DNA from: Sphingobium trunci | GTDB taxonomy: Bacteria > Pseudomonadota > Alphaproteobacteria > Sphingomonadales > Sphingomonadaceae | Direction of reading: 5' to 3' | DNA length: 64,000 nt | Assembly (NCBI RefSeq): GCF_022664535.1 | Contig: NZ_JAKUJY010000020.1 | Coordinates: 18,916 to 82,915, forward strand | In this document: positions 52,501 to 62,628 of the stretch, one piece after another | How positions within the stretch are numbered: the first letter of the stretch is position 1 | How the letters are laid out: every line of letters starts with the position of its first letter | The notes under the pieces: generated by a model | Told to the model about the DNA's origin: nothing | Databases searched by the model: none | What the model saw: only the letters and a program-made list of their open reading frames with translations | Made by a program: the position numbers and the translations under genes

Positions 52501-53478
52501 CTACAGGAAGCGATCGCCCGCATGGTCGCGGAACAGTTCGGCGTCGCGCACATATTCGGATAGAACCTGGACCGACTTGTGCCTGCTCACGTCCCGCATC
52601 TTGAAGATGCTGGCCCCTTGCCGCGCCGCTTCGGTCAGGAAGCCGGAGCGTAGCGAATGGCCCGCGAATTTCGACGGATCAAGGCCAGCCTCCCCGGCGC
52701 AGCGTTGCACCAGCCGGGCAACGGCCCGATCCGACATGGCATCTTTCGTCAAGGCTCCCGCCCGTGTCAGCCTGCGGAAAAGGGGGCCTTCGTCATGCCC
52801 CGCCGCCGCCATCCAGGAAAGCAGCAAGGCCTTGGGGCGGATGCGGCGTCCCTCGGGAATGGCGATGACGGCTCCTTGGCCTGTCTGGTCGGTCTTGGAA
52901 TGCCCGATCAGCAGGCGGAGGCCGTCCGTTGTCAGTTCGACATCGTTCACCGCCAGCGCCACCAGCTCCGAACGGCGAAGGGCGGCGGCCATGCCGATCG
53001 CCAGCACCGCCCGGTCGCGCATGGCGCGAAGATCGTCGCCCTCGATCGTGCGCAGCATGTCGCGCAGCGCATCGGCATCGGCGGGTTTCTTACGCTCCTT
53101 GCGGGTGCCGATGGCCTTGCGGATCCCCGCGACCACTTCCTTGAGAGCGCCCGCGCCGGGCTGCTGTTGCGGTGGATCGAATCCGGCCTGCCGATGGTGA
53201 TAGCCGATCGCGGCGAGGCGCCGGGTGATGGTGGGCGTCTTGACGCCGGCATCGGCCTCGCTCGCGAGGAAGGTCGCCACGATGGCGGGCGTGGCAGGCC
53301 GGCTTTGCAGGCCGCGCTGTTCGCACCAGGCCTGGAAGATCCGCCAGTCGGATGCATAGGCGCGCTGCGTTGCGGCTGATCGCGAGGCGCGCGCATAATC
53401 GGCGGCACGTTCGACCTCCGCGCGCAGGATATCGGGCAATGTGCCTTGATCGGCGGGAACCGGGAGACGCTGAACCAT
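52501..53478 (-). CDS. Tyrosine recombinase/site-specific integrase
   Basis: A phage-integrase-family recombinase of 325 residues. An N-terminal SAM-like core-binding domain (about residues 15-105) precedes the catalytic domain. Expected catalytic residues are present: Arg168 (ALRRSEL), Lys195 (GHSKTD), His274 and Arg277 (HSLRSGF), His300 (SRHKS) and Tyr309 (EYVRDAE). All six are intact, so it is probably active. GTG at 53487 is an alternative start. No other mobile-element genes lie beside it; an inverted repeat lies 38 bp upstream. It could belong to a small integrative element or resolve dimers. Confidence 0.9.
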   Translation of the reverse strand: MVQRLPVPADQGTLPDILRAEVERAADYARASRSAATQRAYASDWRIFQAWCEQRGLQSRPATPAIVATFLASEADAGVKTPTITRRLAAIGYHHRQAGFDPPQQQPGAGALKEVVAGIRKAIGTRKERKKPADADALRDMLRTIEGDDLRAMRDRAVLAIGMAAALRRSELVALAVNDVELTTDGLRLLIGHSKTDQTGQGAVIAIPEGRRIRPKALLLSWMAAAGHDEGPLFRRLTRAGALTKDAMSDRAVARLVQRCAGEAGLDPSKFAGHSLRSGFLTEAARQGASIFKMRDVSRHKSVQVLSEYVRDAELFRDHAGDRFL

Positions 53479-53515
53479 GAGCGCCACCTTATGCCCCTTT
53501 CACTGCAGGATGCAA

Positions 53516-53541
53516 TGTCCGAGAATATAAATTATCGGACA
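53516..53541. repeat. Inverted repeat upstream of the recombinase (candidate core site or operator)
   Basis: TGTCCGA (53516-53522) and TCGGACA (53535-53541) are a perfect 7-bp inverted repeat with a 12-nt, AT-rich spacer (GAATATAAATTA). The arm-spacer-arm pattern resembles a tyrosine recombinase crossover site, and the location in front of the recombinase also fits an operator for autoregulation. It is the most AT-rich short stretch nearby. Confidence 0.5.
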
Positions 53542-53572
53542 CAATGTAGAGGGGAAGGGGGCGGGCTCCGCC

Positions 53573-54796
53573 TCACTTCCCCTTTGCCGCTTCGGCCGCC
53601 GCCAGCACGCGCAGCACATTGCCGGACCAGATTTTCTGGATGTCGGTCTCGCTATAGCCTGCCTTCAGCAAAGCAGCGGTTATCTTGGGCAGATCGACGA
53701 CATCTTCCAGGCCGACGACACCGCCGCCGCCGTCCCAATCCAGCCCGATGCCCACATGATCCGGCCCGACGACCTTCAATGCATGGAGCATATGGGCCAT
53801 GAAATCGTCGAAGGTCGGCCTGTCCGTGTCGGGATAGAGCCGGTCGATCTCCCGCCGTCTGGCGAGCAGTTCGGCCCGCTTTTCAGGCGTCAGCTTCACA
53901 TCTTCCTGCATCTGTCCGGCCAGCGCCTTGAACGCTTCCTGTCGAGCCGGATTGGGTTTGGACGCGCGCAGATAACCGCCATAGGCGTTCATCTGGATGA
54001 CGCCGCCCTTGGCCGCCAGCGCGCGCAGATGGTCATCATCGATATTGCGGGGATGATCGTAGACCGCCTTGCAGCCCGAATGCGTCAGCAGCACCGGCGT
54101 GGTCGACAGCGCGAGCAGATCGTCCAGCACCTGATCGCTGCTGTGCGACCCGTCGGGCACGATCCCCAGCCGGTTCATCTCCTTGAGCAATTCCTTGCCC
54201 AGCGGGCTGAGGCCGCCATAGCGCGGCTTCTTCGACGGGTCGGTGGAACTGTCGGCAAACTGGTTGTGCGCGAAATGGGCAAAGCCGGATACCCGCACCC
54301 CCATGTCGTAGAAGGTCTTGAGCAGCGACACATCCTCGCCCAGCGGATAGGCGTTTTCGATCGACATATAGACGATCCGCTTGCCCGCCGCGGCAATGGG
54401 CGCGGCATCCTTCGCCTCCAGCGCCAGTTGGAAGTTCGCAGGGTCCGATGCCACCATTTCCCGGATCGACATGCCCCGCAGGATGGCGAAGTCGCGCGCC
54501 TTGCGGAATCCTTCCTGCGTCAACGGTCCCTGTGGCGTGTAGATCGCCCAGAAGCCGCCATCCAGCCCGCCCTTCTTCATGCGGGGCAGGTCGACCTGGG
54601 TATAGTCGCTATGGACATCATGTCCCTCCTCGATCGACCAGCCGGGAAGGTCGAGCGAGGCAGGCGTATCGAGATGGCTGTCGAGCGTGACGAGCCGCTG
54701 GTGCAGTTGCATGACCGCCCTGGGAATCTGTTGCGCCTGAGCCGGACCAGCCAGAAGCGCGGTCAGCGCCCCACCCATCAACAGCATCGATCGCAT
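53573..54796 (-). CDS. Membrane (renal-type) dipeptidase, peptidase M19
   Basis: An exported zinc dipeptidase of 407 residues. A signal peptide (MLLMGGALTALLAGPAQA) is followed by the M19 TIM-barrel. Metal ligands and landmarks are visible: HLDTP (His-X-Asp) early, YMSIENAYPLG with the bridging Glu, DGSHSS and LTHSGC with the two later histidines, and HVGIGLDWDG with the C-terminal Asp. It hydrolyses dipeptides, including ones with D-residues in related enzymes. ATG at 54796 follows GGAG with 5-nt spacing. It is 91 bp downstream of the kinase gene on the same strand. Confidence 0.93.
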   Translation of the reverse strand: MRSMLLMGGALTALLAGPAQAQQIPRAVMQLHQRLVTLDSHLDTPASLDLPGWSIEEGHDVHSDYTQVDLPRMKKGGLDGGFWAIYTPQGPLTQEGFRKARDFAILRGMSIREMVASDPANFQLALEAKDAAPIAAAGKRIVYMSIENAYPLGEDVSLLKTFYDMGVRVSGFAHFAHNQFADSSTDPSKKPRYGGLSPLGKELLKEMNRLGIVPDGSHSSDQVLDDLLALSTTPVLLTHSGCKAVYDHPRNIDDDHLRALAAKGGVIQMNAYGGYLRASKPNPARQEAFKALAGQMQEDVKLTPEKRAELLARRREIDRLYPDTDRPTFDDFMAHMLHALKVVGPDHVGIGLDWDGGGGVVGLEDVVDLPKITAALLKAGYSETDIQKIWSGNVLRVLAAAEAAKGK

Positions 54797-54887
54797 CAAT
54801 TCTCCATGGGACGAAAAGACCATGTGCATGGCATGCACCTGCTGCCCTTTGAGACGAGCCTGAGCGGAAAATCCACCATAAACCGCA

Positions 54888-57239
54888 TCATTGCTGCCCA
54901 TCCTGCCCGGCGGGTCGGTCCGAAGCCGCATCCCCGCACAATGTCAGGATTCTTTTGATCTCCGCCCGAACCGTGTCGTCCACCAGTCCTTGCGTTTTCA
55001 GCATGGTTTCGGCTGCCTCTGCCGCACTGCCCAGCAGGGTTTCTCCGAACATTCCCGCGGTACCGGCCATCTTGTGCAGTTCGCCCTGTGCCTGCTGCAC
55101 GGCTTCACTGGACGGATTCGCCTGGTCCAGCAAATTCGTCAGCAGCGCGGTCAATTGCACCTTTCGTTCGCGAAAACGATCGCGCAGCTGATCGGTGAGG
55201 GGATCCCAGGAGTGTGCCGAGTCTGACGAAACCTCCTTGCCGGGCAGCCAGGTCTGCAAGGCGTCGCGCAGGTCGGCAAGACGCACCGGCTTGGCGAGAT
55301 GTGCCTGCATTCCTGCATTCAAGGATGCATGAACATCCTCACCGAACGCGTTGGCGGTCAATGCCAGGATCGGCAGGGCCTGTGCCGTGACGCCATGGTC
55401 GCGGATCGCTCGCGCCGCATCCAGCCCGTTCATGACCGGCATCTGCATATCCATGAGCACGATGTCGTAAGGCGTGCCGTCCGCCTGGGCGCGCAGGACG
55501 GCTGCGACGGCTGCGGTGCCATCCGGCACGACCGTCGCGGCACAGCCGATGCGATGCAGCATTTCCCGCACCAGTTCCTGGTTGACGTCATGATCTTCCG
55601 CCACGAGCACATGCGCATCCTTGAACCCGCCGGGCAGTGGCCGGGCGGGTTGCGAGGGAGACATGTGCGTTGTCCTCTCACTCGCCTCCTCGAAAGGCAG
55701 GCGCAGGATGAAGCGGCTGCCCCGCCCCACTTCGCTTTCCAACGACAGGTCGCCGTTCATCAGCGTCACCAACTGGGCGCTGATGGCAAGACCAAGGCCG
55801 CTGCCGCCGAACTGCGCGGCCGTGGAAATATCGGCCTGAACGAATTTCTCGAAGATGGCGGCCTGCCGCTCCGGCGCGATGCCGGGGCCGCTATCCTCGA
55901 TCAGGATCAGCAACCGGTCGGACTGATCCCTGCGCACATGCAGGGCTACGAAGCCCTCCGCCGTGAATTTGACCGCATTGCCGATCAGGTTGAGGACGAT
56001 CTGGCGCAGCCGCAATCCGTCTCCCATCATCATGCGCGGCAGATCACCGGCTATGTCGCGGATCAGCTCCAGCCGTTTCTGTTCCGCGCTGGCCCGTACC
56101 AGATTGAGGCAGGCGTCCAGCGCGTGCACGAGATCGAAGGGTTCGTGCGCGATTTCCATCTGTCCCGCCTCCACCTTGGACAGATCCAATATATCGTTCA
56201 GCAGGCGCATCATGGCGCGGCCGGAATCGGCGATCATCTTGACCTGGTGATGCTGGCCAGGTGGAAGACCGGCACCCAGCAGCAGGTCGGCAAAGCCCAA
56301 TATGCCGTTCATCGGCGTGCGGATCTCATGGCTCATATTGGCCAGGAATCCCGTCTTGGCGGCGCTGGCCATTTCAGCGGATCGCCGGGCGGAAATGTCC
56401 TCGACCACGCAGACGAAGAAATCCGGCGCTCCTGTAGAATCGCGTACCAGCGATACGGTCAGGTTGATCCAGACCACCCCGCCATCCTTGCGCAGATAAC
56501 GTTTTTCATGGGCAAATTCGCTGATTTCTCCCAACAGCAGGCGCCCGGCCTGCCGGGCATCGACAGCATAGTCGTCGGGATGGGTGATCTGCCGGTAATC
56601 CAGGCCGAGCAGGTCTTCGCGGCTGTAGCCCGCTATTTCGCAAAATCGGTCATTGACCAGCAGAAACCGCCCTTCGGGCGAAGCATGGGCAAGGCCCACG
56701 GCCGCCTGTTCGAAGGTCGCCGCAAAATGCCGGGCCGCGTCGCTGTGCGCGGCGTTGGCAAAGCCGCTGATGATCGGTCCGGCCATCAGCCGCACAATGT
56801 CCAGGTCGGCGCGGGAAAAGGCGGCAACCTGATCGGAATAGACCTTCAGCACACCCACGGTCTCGCCATGATAGGGCAAGGGCACGATCATCATCGAACG
56901 GACACCCACCCTGCGGCAGGCGTCGCGGTCGACGCGCGGGTCGGTTTCGCTGTCGTGGCAGAATTGCGCTTCGCCGGTCGAGACGCAGGCTCCCGACAGG
57001 CTGCCGCTGAGGCGCAGGCGCAACCCGACCTGCCTGACCGACGTGCCGCTCGCCGCGCGATAGACGATTTCGTCGCCATCCCGCATTTCGACGATGGCAC
57101 CCGTCGCGAGCGGAATGATGCGCAGCGCGCGCTCCACGACCTCATCGATGATCTGCTGGAAATCCGAGAGGGATTCCGTCACCGCCGCCTGCAGCGCCAG
57201 CATCTCGCGCAGCCAATCCGGCGCGGTCCTGTCATCCAT
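54888..57239 (-). CDS. Hybrid sensor histidine kinase (GAF-PAS-HisKA-HATPase-REC-HPt)
   Basis: A cytoplasmic hybrid kinase of 783 residues with no TM segment. Domains in order: GAF (about 20-165), PAS (about 170-288), HisKA with phosphorylation site His304 ([15 protein letters not shown]), HATPase (about 410-515, with GSGLGLAIS), REC with Asp597 ([11 protein letters not shown]), and an HPt domain with His722 ([12 protein letters not shown]). The complete relay suggests phosphate is passed on, most simply to the lone response regulator at 62,254 that starts this operon. The ATG at 57239 overlaps the preceding gene by 8 bp. It is the last of six overlapping genes. Confidence 0.92.
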   Translation of the reverse strand: MDDRTAPDWLREMLALQAAVTESLSDFQQIIDEVVERALRIIPLATGAIVEMRDGDEIVYRAASGTSVRQVGLRLRLSGSLSGACVSTGEAQFCHDSETDPRVDRDACRRVGVRSMMIVPLPYHGETVGVLKVYSDQVAAFSRADLDIVRLMAGPIISGFANAAHSDAARHFAATFEQAAVGLAHASPEGRFLLVNDRFCEIAGYSREDLLGLDYRQITHPDDYAVDARQAGRLLLGEISEFAHEKRYLRKDGGVVWINLTVSLVRDSTGAPDFFVCVVEDISARRSAEMASAAKTGFLANMSHEIRTPMNGILGFADLLLGAGLPPGQHHQVKMIADSGRAMMRLLNDILDLSKVEAGQMEIAHEPFDLVHALDACLNLVRASAEQKRLELIRDIAGDLPRMMMGDGLRLRQIVLNLIGNAVKFTAEGFVALHVRRDQSDRLLILIEDSGPGIAPERQAAIFEKFVQADISTAAQFGGSGLGLAISAQLVTLMNGDLSLESEVGRGSRFILRLPFEEASERTTHMSPSQPARPLPGGFKDAHVLVAEDHDVNQELVREMLHRIGCAATVVPDGTAAVAAVLRAQADGTPYDIVLMDMQMPVMNGLDAARAIRDHGVTAQALPILALTANAFGEDVHASLNAGMQAHLAKPVRLADLRDALQTWLPGKEVSSDSAHSWDPLTDQLRDRFRERKVQLTALLTNLLDQANPSSEAVQQAQGELHKMAGTAGMFGETLLGSAAEAAETMLKTQGLVDDTVRAEIKRILTLCGDAASDRPAGQDGQQ

Positions 57240-58725
57240 TGGTCTTCCCCTCGACGGCGGCATCCCAGCCATGGACGCGAAATCCGGCGAAGCCCGGCCA
57301 CCCGCCCAGAAGGGGCGTAATCGCTTGCTCCACTTGTGCCGCGCGTTCCGGAAAGCCGTGGAAGCTGATCCGGACCGGATCGGTCCTGTTCTCCTGCTGC
57401 TGGGCGAACATGGCATGATCGGGCGCGGATATTTCGGGTGAAGATAATAGCTCAGCGCCCGAATCGCTGAGTTTCAGCGTTCCGCTGTCCGCCCGGCGAT
57501 AATTTCTGCTCGCCTCCATTGCGACAGGGCCGGTCTCGATCGCAACGCGGATTGGTGGACCGGACGTGCCCAGCCAGCTTTCGGCAGCGTCCAATATCAA
57601 TTGCGGATCAGTGCGGTAGGCCATGACCACGATATCGCGGATCGAGGGTCTGATGCTGTCGATCGCGGCAAGGGCTTCGGGTGAACGCCGCATCCACCAG
57701 GGTACATCGACCGACACGGCGCCTTCCCAGGTCCGCGCGATGGCACGAACCGTCTCCGCCCATGCCCGCCATCCTCCGCCAGGATCTGCAGCGAAGCCCG
57801 GCAGCGCATAGGGTTCGATATCCAGTTCCAGAACCGGCCGGGTCGTGAGATTGGCATCGCACCAGTGACGAAGCCGGGTAAAGCGCGTCACCGCATCGCG
57901 CAGACCGGGGGGCGTCGCCATGTGCGGATCACCGTCAAGCAGTCGATAGCCGATCCCCCGCGCCGCGAGTGCCGCCGCCAGCCGGACAAGCGCCGCGTCC
58001 GGCTGGCGCGGCGCCTGAATGGCCAGCTCATTCCATCCTGCTGCCTGTGCCGTGCGCGCGAAGGCAAGGGGATCGTCATGCCAGTCCCGCTCCCGCCAGA
58101 TCCAGGTCCCGCGCGGCGCGGAGGTCGGCTTCGCCTGTCCGGGAACCAGCATCACCGCCTCCAGTCGCGCCGATCCGCCCGCGGCAGGGCAGATCAGGAC
58201 GAGCGTCTGTTCGCCCTCCAGCTTGGCCAGTGGCACCTGCACCTGATCGCTGGTCCAGATCGATTGTGCGGATGCATCTTGCCCCGGAGCGACCGCGGCA
58301 ATCCCGATCGCGGCGCCGGTCTTGCCCGCCAGCCGCCACAGCCCGTGATAGGCCGCAGGCAGGCGCCGGTCGGGCCAGCGCAGGATGACACCGGCTGACG
58401 CTTTGCCCGCGCGGCACAGGATCGTCGCTCCACCGGCGCCGCGCTCGATCTGGGCCCGATCCTCGGTTCCGAAAGGACGAATGGCTGCCAGCGGCAGGAT
58501 ATTTTCGCCCAATGGCACCAGCAGCGGCGGGGACGGCGCGGCGGGCTGGTAGGGCGCCAGCGAGCGCGGCTGGAATATCCCCTCCTCGATCGTGCCTGTC
58601 AGTGTCAGTTGGTCCAATTCCCGCCAGTTCGCCACGACCGGTCCTTTCCAGATCAGCGTCTCCGCCGCTCCGGCGGGCGCGATGGCTGCCCATGCCGCGA
58701 ACAGCCACGGCCACGCCCTTTTCAT
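57232..58725 (-). CDS. DUF3142-like exported protein, probable TIM-barrel glycosidase-type
   Basis: A 497-residue protein with a signal peptide ([18 protein letters not shown]). The first half (residues 25-210) looks like a beta-rich carbohydrate-binding-type domain. The second half (about 220-440) has the strand-helix pattern of a glycosidase barrel, with [23 protein letters not shown] (acidic Asp/Glu pair), VSVDVPWW and [10 protein letters not shown], which I relate to the DUF3142 family with moderate certainty. It overlaps the glycosyltransferase by 4 nt upstream and the kinase by 8 bp downstream. A role in trimming or binding a polymer is inferred from its neighbours. Confidence 0.65.
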   Translation of the reverse strand: MKRAWPWLFAAWAAIAPAGAAETLIWKGPVVANWRELDQLTLTGTIEEGIFQPRSLAPYQPAAPSPPLLVPLGENILPLAAIRPFGTEDRAQIERGAGGATILCRAGKASAGVILRWPDRRLPAAYHGLWRLAGKTGAAIGIAAVAPGQDASAQSIWTSDQVQVPLAKLEGEQTLVLICPAAGGSARLEAVMLVPGQAKPTSAPRGTWIWRERDWHDDPLAFARTAQAAGWNELAIQAPRQPDAALVRLAAALAARGIGYRLLDGDPHMATPPGLRDAVTRFTRLRHWCDANLTTRPVLELDIEPYALPGFAADPGGGWRAWAETVRAIARTWEGAVSVDVPWWMRRSPEALAAIDSIRPSIRDIVVMAYRTDPQLILDAAESWLGTSGPPIRVAIETGPVAMEASRNYRRADSGTLKLSDSGAELLSSPEISAPDHAMFAQQQENRTDPVRISFHGFPERAAQVEQAITPLLGGWPGFAGFRVHGWDAAVEGKTNG

Positions 58726-60161
58726 TGCCGGACGAATCCCGAACGCCCGGCGGCCGCCCAGCGATTGTCCTTCCGCAGGAAACGCCACATGCCATAGAGG
58801 CGGAAGGCGAGATTGGCCTGCCGATATCCCAGATTCTCGACCACGGCGGCGATGCCGATCATCGCCAGATCGCGTGCCTTCGGCGTCCGGCGCAATTGCA
58901 CCTCCTCTAACGCCAACGTGCCGAGGCTGAGTGCCGTTCCGAACAGCACCGTCAGCGAAAAGAAGGCCAGCACGACCGTCCCCGATTCCACCCCCATCAG
59001 ATAGAGCAGCGGAATGAGCAGATAGCCGAACAGTTCGCAGGGCGGCCCCAGCACATCCTCTATGACCAGCAGCGGCATGCTGACCAGACCGATCCGGCCA
59101 TAGCGCGGATTGCCCAGCATGCGCCGATGCTCGACCACGGTCTCCAGCGCTCCCTGCTCCCAGCGCGCGCGCTGGTTGCGCAACCCCGTCCAACTTTCCG
59201 GCGCATCGGTCCAGCAGACGATTTCCGGCACGAAATCGATGCGATAGGGCTTTTTCTCCTCGCGCATGCGGCGATGGATGCGGGTCACGACCTCCAGATC
59301 CTCGCCCACCGTATCGTGGCGATAGCCGCCAATCTCGACCAGCGTGGCGCGGCGGAACATGCCGAAAGCGCCCGATATCAGCATCAGCATGTCCAGCCGG
59401 GCATTGGCGATACGCGCCGTCAGAAAGGCGCGCAGATATTCCAGGATCTGGAAACGCGGCAGCCAGTGCCCAGGCAGGCGGATTTCGCGCACATGGCCGC
59501 CCGCGACGACCGAACCGTTGACGATGCGGATCGCGCCGCCCACCGCCATGAGCGATCCATCGTCCGCCATGAACGGCTCTGCCGCGCGCAGCAGGCCGTC
59601 CGGCTCGATGATCGAATCCGCGTCGATCACGCATACCAGCGGCGCGGCGGCAAAGCCCAGGCCCGCATTGACGGCATCGGCCTTGCGTCCGTTCTGCTTG
59701 TCGATCAGGATCAGGTTCGGATAACGCGCCGATCCGTAAATGCCGTTGATCCGCGTCTTCTGAAGCTCGGCCAGTTGCTCCCGCTCGATCGGACGCAGAT
59801 CGAACTGCTCGATCAGCACTTCCAGCGTGCGGTCGCTCGAGCCGTCATTGACCACGATCACCTCATGATCGGGATATTCGAGTGCCAGCAGGGCGCGTAC
59901 GCTGTCTGCGATTGACAGTTGCTCGTTGAAGCAGGGCGCGATGACCGACACCGGCAGCGCCAGATCGGCATAGCGGGTCCACAGGTCATAGGAACGGCTG
60001 GCAGGCTTGATCCGGGTGACGAAGACCCGCGCCGCCAGCAGCAACTGGATCGTCGATACCAGATTGCGGACCCCGACCACCAGGAAGCAGAGCAGGCCCA
60101 GCGCGACGAGCGTCCCGACGCCGAGGTTGGCCGCCGCGGCAAGGACGTGGTCCAGCGTCAT
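58722..60161 (-). CDS. Membrane glycosyltransferase family 2 (processive type)
   Basis: A 479-residue membrane GT2 enzyme. One or two N-terminal TM helices (TLVALGLLCFLVVGV) precede a GT-A domain with PVSVIAPCFNEQ, VIVVNDGSSD (Asp for UDP binding), VCVIDADS (DXD-like), the base GEDLEVV and the polymer-exit motif NQRARWEQG (QXXRW). C-terminal TM helices start near residue 330 (LFGYLLIPLLYLMG). The combination of QXXRW and TM helices is that of processive synthases such as PgaC or HasA. It overlaps genes on both sides by 4 nt. Confidence 0.9.
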   Translation of the reverse strand: MTLDHVLAAAANLGVGTLVALGLLCFLVVGVRNLVSTIQLLLAARVFVTRIKPASRSYDLWTRYADLALPVSVIAPCFNEQLSIADSVRALLALEYPDHEVIVVNDGSSDRTLEVLIEQFDLRPIEREQLAELQKTRINGIYGSARYPNLILIDKQNGRKADAVNAGLGFAAAPLVCVIDADSIIEPDGLLRAAEPFMADDGSLMAVGGAIRIVNGSVVAGGHVREIRLPGHWLPRFQILEYLRAFLTARIANARLDMLMLISGAFGMFRRATLVEIGGYRHDTVGEDLEVVTRIHRRMREEKKPYRIDFVPEIVCWTDAPESWTGLRNQRARWEQGALETVVEHRRMLGNPRYGRIGLVSMPLLVIEDVLGPPCELFGYLLIPLLYLMGVESGTVVLAFFSLTVLFGTALSLGTLALEEVQLRRTPKARDLAMIGIAAVVENLGYRQANLAFRLYGMWRFLRKDNRWAAAGRSGFVRQ

Positions 60162-61135
60162 GCCGCCGCCTGCAACACCTGCACGGCCTGCTGCGCACGC
60201 AGGCGCACCCAGGGCGACGGGTCTTTCCGCAGGGCGGCCAGCAGCGGCAGAGCCGCGTTCAATTGCATGATCTGGCAGGCGCGAATGGCACGGGAACGGA
60301 CGGGTGGCACGGGATCGTCCAGCATGCGCATGATCCAGCCCGCGCTGCCGGGATGGCCGAGCCGCGTCGCGGAATCGAGCGCGGCCAGCCGGACCGGCGG
60401 ATGGGGGTCGGTCGATGCCGCCGACAGGAGCGGCAGGGCGGAATAATCCTCCGTCCAGCCGAGGGCGTCGATCACCAGCGCACGGACGGCAGGTGGCAAA
60501 TGTTCGGACTGTGCGAGCGCCAGCAGCTCGCGGGGATGGCTGACGGCGATCAGCCGGAACAGGCTGCGATGCAGAGGCGTGATGCGTGCTTCATAAAGCG
60601 ACAGCGCCTCGATCAGCCGTTCGGGCGCGGGCAGCGCGTCGAGTTGGGCCAGCAGGGAAGCGGCCTCGAGGCGGATGTCGATATGCGGACCGTCGTAAAG
60701 CAGGCCGAGCAGCGTATCGACCGCCTGCGCGCCCCCAATGCTGCCTAATATGCGCATCGCATCCACCTGCTGGCGGCGGCGCGAGCCATGCGCCCGGCGC
60801 AGCGCATGTCTGAGCAGGCCGTGGCTCTCCGCCAGCGCGATCAGCCGGTCCCGTTCGTCCCCCCGCAACAACTGGATCATCCGGCCGATTACGGCCAGCT
60901 TGTCGGCGGCGCGTGCCCGGCGAAAGGCGGGCGCGGCCAATATGTCTTCCCCGCCGCCGCCCATGACTTCCCGCGTCAGCGCCTTGATCATCGCGGTTCG
61001 TCTGGCATCCCCCCTTTCCGTGCGGTCGCGGCGGATCACCAGGAAGAGCAACAGCGCAGCCATGCCCAAAGCGCCGTAGAAGGAGATGAACATGGCAATC
61101 TGCGCGACATGCTCCGGGATTGGCATGATGGGCAT
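60158..61135 (-). CDS. Membrane-anchored HEAT-repeat protein
   Basis: A 325-residue protein with one N-terminal TM helix (ISFYGALGMAALLLFLVI) and a long run of HEAT-like helical repeats (about residues 75-325). Repeat signatures include DAMRILGSIGGAQAVDTLL, HPPVRLAALDSATRLGHPG and VPPVRSRAIRACQIMQ. Such domains serve as protein scaffolds. The orientation would put the repeats in the cytoplasm, where they could bind the GT2 domain or the two-component proteins. It is separated from the barrel gene by 3 bp and overlaps the glycosyltransferase by 4 nt. Confidence 0.85.
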   Translation of the reverse strand: MPIMPIPEHVAQIAMFISFYGALGMAALLLFLVIRRDRTERGDARRTAMIKALTREVMGGGGEDILAAPAFRRARAADKLAVIGRMIQLLRGDERDRLIALAESHGLLRHALRRAHGSRRRQQVDAMRILGSIGGAQAVDTLLGLLYDGPHIDIRLEAASLLAQLDALPAPERLIEALSLYEARITPLHRSLFRLIAVSHPRELLALAQSEHLPPAVRALVIDALGWTEDYSALPLLSAASTDPHPPVRLAALDSATRLGHPGSAGWIMRMLDDPVPPVRSRAIRACQIMQLNAALPLLAALRKDPSPWVRLRAQQAVQVLQAAA

Positions 61136-61138
61136 GGG

Positions 61139-62257
61139 TCAGAACCCGAACTGAAGGCCGATCGACCCGCCCTTGCGCGTGTAGCTCGCCTGTCTGCGAT
61201 CATAGTCCAGCCCAGCGCGCAGCCTGAGCCGGTCGGTCAGGGGAAGGGTACCGCCCACGAAGAGCGAATGAACCTGCCGGGTAATGCCGGCTTCTGTATC
61301 GGGATAGGTGGCGGCACCGCCGTAGAGGGTGACGCCTTTCGTGAGTGTGCCGTCGATCCGGCCCGAGACGCCGCTGCGATGCGTGCCCTGCTCGTCCCAA
61401 AGATTGATCATCCTGAGCGTGGCGCTGACGCCCAGCCGCGCCGGGGTCAGGCGGATGCCCGGCAGAAAGCTGGTGACCGCCACATCCCGATATTCGGCAT
61501 GGCGCAGGTCCGCAAGCAGTGTCGCGAAGGGGGCGACGTCTGCCTCGATCCCGCCGCTGATGCCCCATTTCTCGCGAAAATTCGCATGAGGCGTCCCGGC
61601 CACCGCGACATAGGCATGGACGTGGGGGCCGAGCCGCTGATCGATACGCCCTTCGATGCGGGTATCGACGAAATTCTCGCGATCCTCCCGCTCGGCGGCC
61701 AGCGCCAGCGTGGTCCCCGGCCTTGCCCGGCCGTAAACGGCCAGCGTCGTGGTCGTCCAGTTCTGACCGGGCCGGTTGTCGAATGAAACACGGGAAAAAC
61801 CCTGAGCGACCGCCAGGCCGAAGCCCCTGGTCGCGGAGGGCTTCGATTCGAGCTGGCGGCGGATCGCGGCCGCTTCGGCATCCTGCGGCGAGCGGCGTTC
61901 CATCTGCGCGACCATCGCCTCGGCGGCGGCGCGATCACCCGACCACATATAGGCGCGGGCCAGCGCGGCATCGATGTCGTTATCGTCCGGCGCCAGCGTC
62001 TGTGCCCGCTTCAATATTGCAATCGCCTGCGGATAATGTCCCGCAAAGGCGTGGGCGCTTCCCAGCAGGCGCAATATTTCGGGGTCGTCGGGAAAATCCC
62101 TGTCGGCCTGTTCCAGCAGGGCAACGGCACGATCTTCATCCCGATTTTCCATGGCGGCATGGGCAGCGGCGATCTGCACATCGCGGGATGCCGTCGCCGC
62201 AGCATGGGCGGTGGACGCCAGGGCCAGGGTCGCAATGCTGGCAAGCGCCGCCTTCAC
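61139..62257 (-). CDS. TPR plus YaiO-like outer-membrane beta-barrel protein
   Basis: A 372-residue protein with a signal peptide (ALASIATLALASTAHA), about three TPR units (residues 28-130, with ILRLLGSAHAFAGHYPQAIA and AALARAYMWSGDRAAAEA), and a C-terminal barrel (about 150-372) ending in SIGLQFGF with the terminal Phe for outer-membrane insertion. The layout matches YaiO-family proteins and, on a smaller scale, TPR-barrel polysaccharide exporters such as PgaA. The start overlaps the response regulator stop by 4 nt. Confidence 0.82.
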   Translation of the reverse strand: MKAALASIATLALASTAHAAATASRDVQIAAAHAAMENRDEDRAVALLEQADRDFPDDPEILRLLGSAHAFAGHYPQAIAILKRAQTLAPDDNDIDAALARAYMWSGDRAAAEAMVAQMERRSPQDAEAAAIRRQLESKPSATRGFGLAVAQGFSRVSFDNRPGQNWTTTTLAVYGRARPGTTLALAAEREDRENFVDTRIEGRIDQRLGPHVHAYVAVAGTPHANFREKWGISGGIEADVAPFATLLADLRHAEYRDVAVTSFLPGIRLTPARLGVSATLRMINLWDEQGTHRSGVSGRIDGTLTKGVTLYGGAATYPDTEAGITRQVHSLFVGGTLPLTDRLRLRAGLDYDRRQASYTRKGGSIGLQFGF

Positions 62258-62628
62258 CGCGCCAACCGCGCCGATTTCAGGATGGCATTGACGCGCACGA
62301 CCAGCTCGTCGGGAATGAATGGCTTGGTCAGATAGTCCCGCGCGCCGGAGGTCAGCGCTGCCATGACATCGGACTGGGCCTTGCGCGAGGTCAGCATGAC
62401 GACGGGCAGGTCCGGCAATTCCTGGGTCACGGCGCGCAGCACGTCCGCGCCCGACATGACCGGCATCATCGCGTCCAGGACCAGCAGGTCGACCTCGTCC
62501 TGCCGGGCGGCCTCGAGCGCCGAAGCTCCGTCCTGCCGGATCGTTACCCTGTGTCCGGCCGCTTCCAGCTTGAAGCGGACCAGCTCGCCCAGAAGGTCAT
62601 CGTCATCGGCAACCAGGATATGCGCCAC
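62254..62628 (-). CDS. Single-domain response regulator
   Basis: A 124-residue receiver with no output domain. Phospho-acceptor Asp52 (LLVLDAMMP), acidic pocket ADDDD (residues 7-11), VMLTS and the LTKPF lysine are present. The start is GTG at 62628, preceded by GGGGAAGG; an open frame upstream has no similarity. It is the first gene of the six-gene operon that ends with the hybrid kinase, so the two probably work together and act on the glycosyltransferase complex by protein contact (inference). Confidence 0.92.
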   Translation of the reverse strand: MAHILVADDDDLLGELVRFKLEAAGHRVTIRQDGASALEAARQDEVDLLVLDAMMPVMSGADVLRAVTQELPDLPVVMLTSRKAQSDVMAALTSGARDYLTKPFIPDELVVRVNAILKSARLAR

